The position numbers were made by a program, and so were the translations under genes. A model generated the notes under the pieces. The model searched no databases, was not told the origin of the DNA, and saw only the letters and a list, made by a program, of their open reading frames with translations. A DNA stretch of 13,480 nucleotides from CAVALG01 sp045576295 (GTDB lineage: Bacteria > Bacillota > Clostridia > Oscillospirales > Acutalibacteraceae): NCBI GenBank assembly GCA_045576295.1, contig JAZNGF010000034.1, forward strand, positions 1 through 13,480, written 5' to 3'. Of this stretch, positions 12,187 to 13,480 are shown in pieces; the first letter of the stretch is position 1; every line of letters begins with the position of its first letter.

Positions 12187-13480
12187 TTACAGCGAAAGCT
12201 GAATATCTGCAACTTTGATACCGGGATCGTCCAGTACCTGTTTTAGTACATTCAGATAGTAGGTATGGAAGTTGCTGACATCATCTTCACTGGTGATCTT
12301 GGTCTGCACATCGTAAGCCATATCAACTTCTTTGGTCTTGGCATTCAAAACCTGAATGACATAGGCAGGAAGAGCGCTATTACCGTTGGTATACAAATTA
12401 AACTCCACACCCTCGGGCATATCAATGGGTATGAGTGAGTAGGCAATCGAATAGTAGATCAGAAGAGGTGAAGAACGGTAGATGTTGTGCATTAAGGCCT
12501 CAAAATCTCTATCTTTAAACTTGACATGTCTATAAAGACCAGTCTGCGCAATTGAGAATGCCTTCAGATTATCCTCAAAGGAAAGTGCGTAATCAATCTT
12601 GGTATAACAAGCAGCACTTTGCACCTTAGGGCCTGCACAGTGCTTTTCCTGTACGGAATTGCGGCAATTATAAAGACCTATGGGCATTATGTTCTTGAGG
12701 TTTCCGTTTAGCTTAGCCAAGGCTATAGAGTTTGCGTAGAAAAGTAAATTCGCAGGTGAGCATCGATTGTTCTGACCATAGGTCAGCACCTTTTCTACCA
12801 AATCCTTGTCAATCTTGTGACGGTAGGTCTGAGTGTTGTTACGGACAAGGAAAATAGGCATGCTCCGATGGTGTTTTTTGAGTTGCTTCTGCCAAATGGG
12901 ATTATTGGGGCCGTGAATACCGGCATAGAATGGCTCGGGATTATTGGTGAGTAGATTGGTGAAGTACTCCAAGTGTTTCTCCGCCAAATTGCCTTTGGAG
13001 TTCTTTTCGATATCCTTTTTGATAATCTCCTCGAAACTTTCAGGGGCGGGGGGCAACATTTCGCCCTTCTTCAGAGCATTATACACGTTTATAAGATCCA
13101 TATACAAGACGTTGATTCCATAAAGGTCAATAACCAGATGACAAATCTTGAAAAACACCATGTAACGATTGTCATAGGTGTGAATAAAATAAGGTTCGAT
13201 GACAACGCCGTGCATATAGTCAATGGGTTTTTTTCTAACCTTATCGATAAAGGCGTCTTGCTGTTCTTTGGTTTCAAAGGACAAAACAGGCACCTTCTTG
13301 ATATTCTTTCCGGAATCACCAAAGTACTGCATCAGATCTCCCCTCTTTTTGAAGAACCTAATTCTGAGGCAGTCATTTCGTTCAACCAGAAGCTTGAAAG
13401 CCTGATCCATAAGCTCGAAATCCACTTCCTCATCAATGGCGATGGAGGAAAGGATGTTGATCACTCTTTTATGTAAACTG
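12187..13480 (-). CDS. Condensation-domain protein (NRPS type), 5' end beyond window
   Basis: The frame is open from the right edge to the stop at 12187 (430 codons). A GTG at 13464 is an internal codon rather than a start: upstream residues SLHKRV continue and the domain's first strand is missing. The visible part covers nearly a whole condensation domain, with LVERNDCLRIRF near the start and KICHLVIDLYGINVL at the active site. The canonical motif HHxxxDG reads CHxxxDL here: the catalytic second His and Asp are kept, the first His and Gly are not. C domains form amide bonds between carrier-bound acyl groups; variants epimerise, cyclise or recruit enzymes. No adenylation or carrier domain follows, so this is either a stand-alone C domain or the end of a larger synthetase. 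Codon use looks richer in GC than its neighbours, which suggests transfer. Confidence 0.8.
   Translation of the reverse strand, partial: SLHKRVINILSSIAIDEEVDFELMDQAFKLLVERNDCLRIRFFKKRGDLMQYFGDSGKNIKKVPVLSFETKEQQDAFIDKVRKKPIDYMHGVVIEPYFIHTYDNRYMVFFKICHLVIDLYGINVLYMDLINVYNALKKGEMLPPAPESFEEIIKKDIEKNSKGNLAEKHLEYFTNLLTNNPEPFYAGIHGPNNPIWQKQLKKHHRSMPIFLVRNNTQTYRHKIDKDLVEKVLTYGQNNRCSPANLLFYANSIALAKLNGNLKNIMPIGLYNCRNSVQEKHCAGPKVQSAACYTKIDYALSFEDNLKAFSIAQTGLYRHVKFKDRDFEALMHNIYRSSPLLIYYSIAYSLIPIDMPEGVEFNLYTNGNSALPAYVIQVLNAKTKEVDMAYDVQTKITSEDDVSNFHTYYLNVLKQVLDDPGIKVADIQLSL

Noticed and set aside
12973..13476. Plus-strand 167-residue frame
   Set aside because: Antisense of the condensation-domain gene; no ribosome site or recognisable motif.

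Overview
The window looks like a chromosomal stretch of a low-GC Gram-positive bacterium, most likely a gut-type Clostridia/Oscillospirales relative. The grounds are AT-rich intergenic DNA, strong GGAGG or AGGTG ribosome sites, several TTG/GTG starts, extended -10 promoters (TGnTATAAT), a three-repeat SLH surface protein, a Clostridia-type citrate synthase and many intergenic hairpins. This is inference from sequence style; no marker gene fixes the taxon.

Left part (1-4240) is an accessory, defence-like island, all on the minus strand. A reverse transcriptase of the Abi/DRT (defence) kind runs off the left edge, preceded by a 75-residue ORF that could be an accessory protein or could mark a non-coding leader. 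Upstream of that lies a two-gene module: a small VbhA-type antitoxin-like protein followed by a HipA-like kinase that also has its own promoter. A second, decayed copy of the same module sits 1 kb away: its antitoxin keeps only the last 22 residues, and its kinase stops just before the ATP-binding segment where a GC-rich, hairpin-rich segment begins. Between the copies is a 49-residue stub of a CwlD-like cell-wall amidase. The locus therefore records duplication, insertion and decay.

Middle part (4241-7800) carries a tocopherol-cyclase-family protein, a 58-residue conserved-looking small protein, a large DUF255/YyaL-type thioredoxin-domain protein, and a 47-residue basic protein cotranscribed with it, closed by a strong two-way terminator. 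Next (7800-10350) come an SLH surface protein and a citrate synthase, probably one transcription unit from a good promoter at 10320-10348.

Right part starts with a lone initiator tRNA(fMet) with its own promoter and terminator, followed by about 400 bases of GC-rich repeats without a gene: a tRNA-like 3' fragment, long palindromes and an inverted pair of degenerate 7-bp tandem repeats. Then come a patatin-like phospholipase with a long leader, a 19-bp perfect hairpin, and a stand-alone condensation-domain protein that runs off the right edge and looks richer in GC than its neighbours. The RT locus and the antitoxin/kinase pair are the strongest candidates for an undescribed system.
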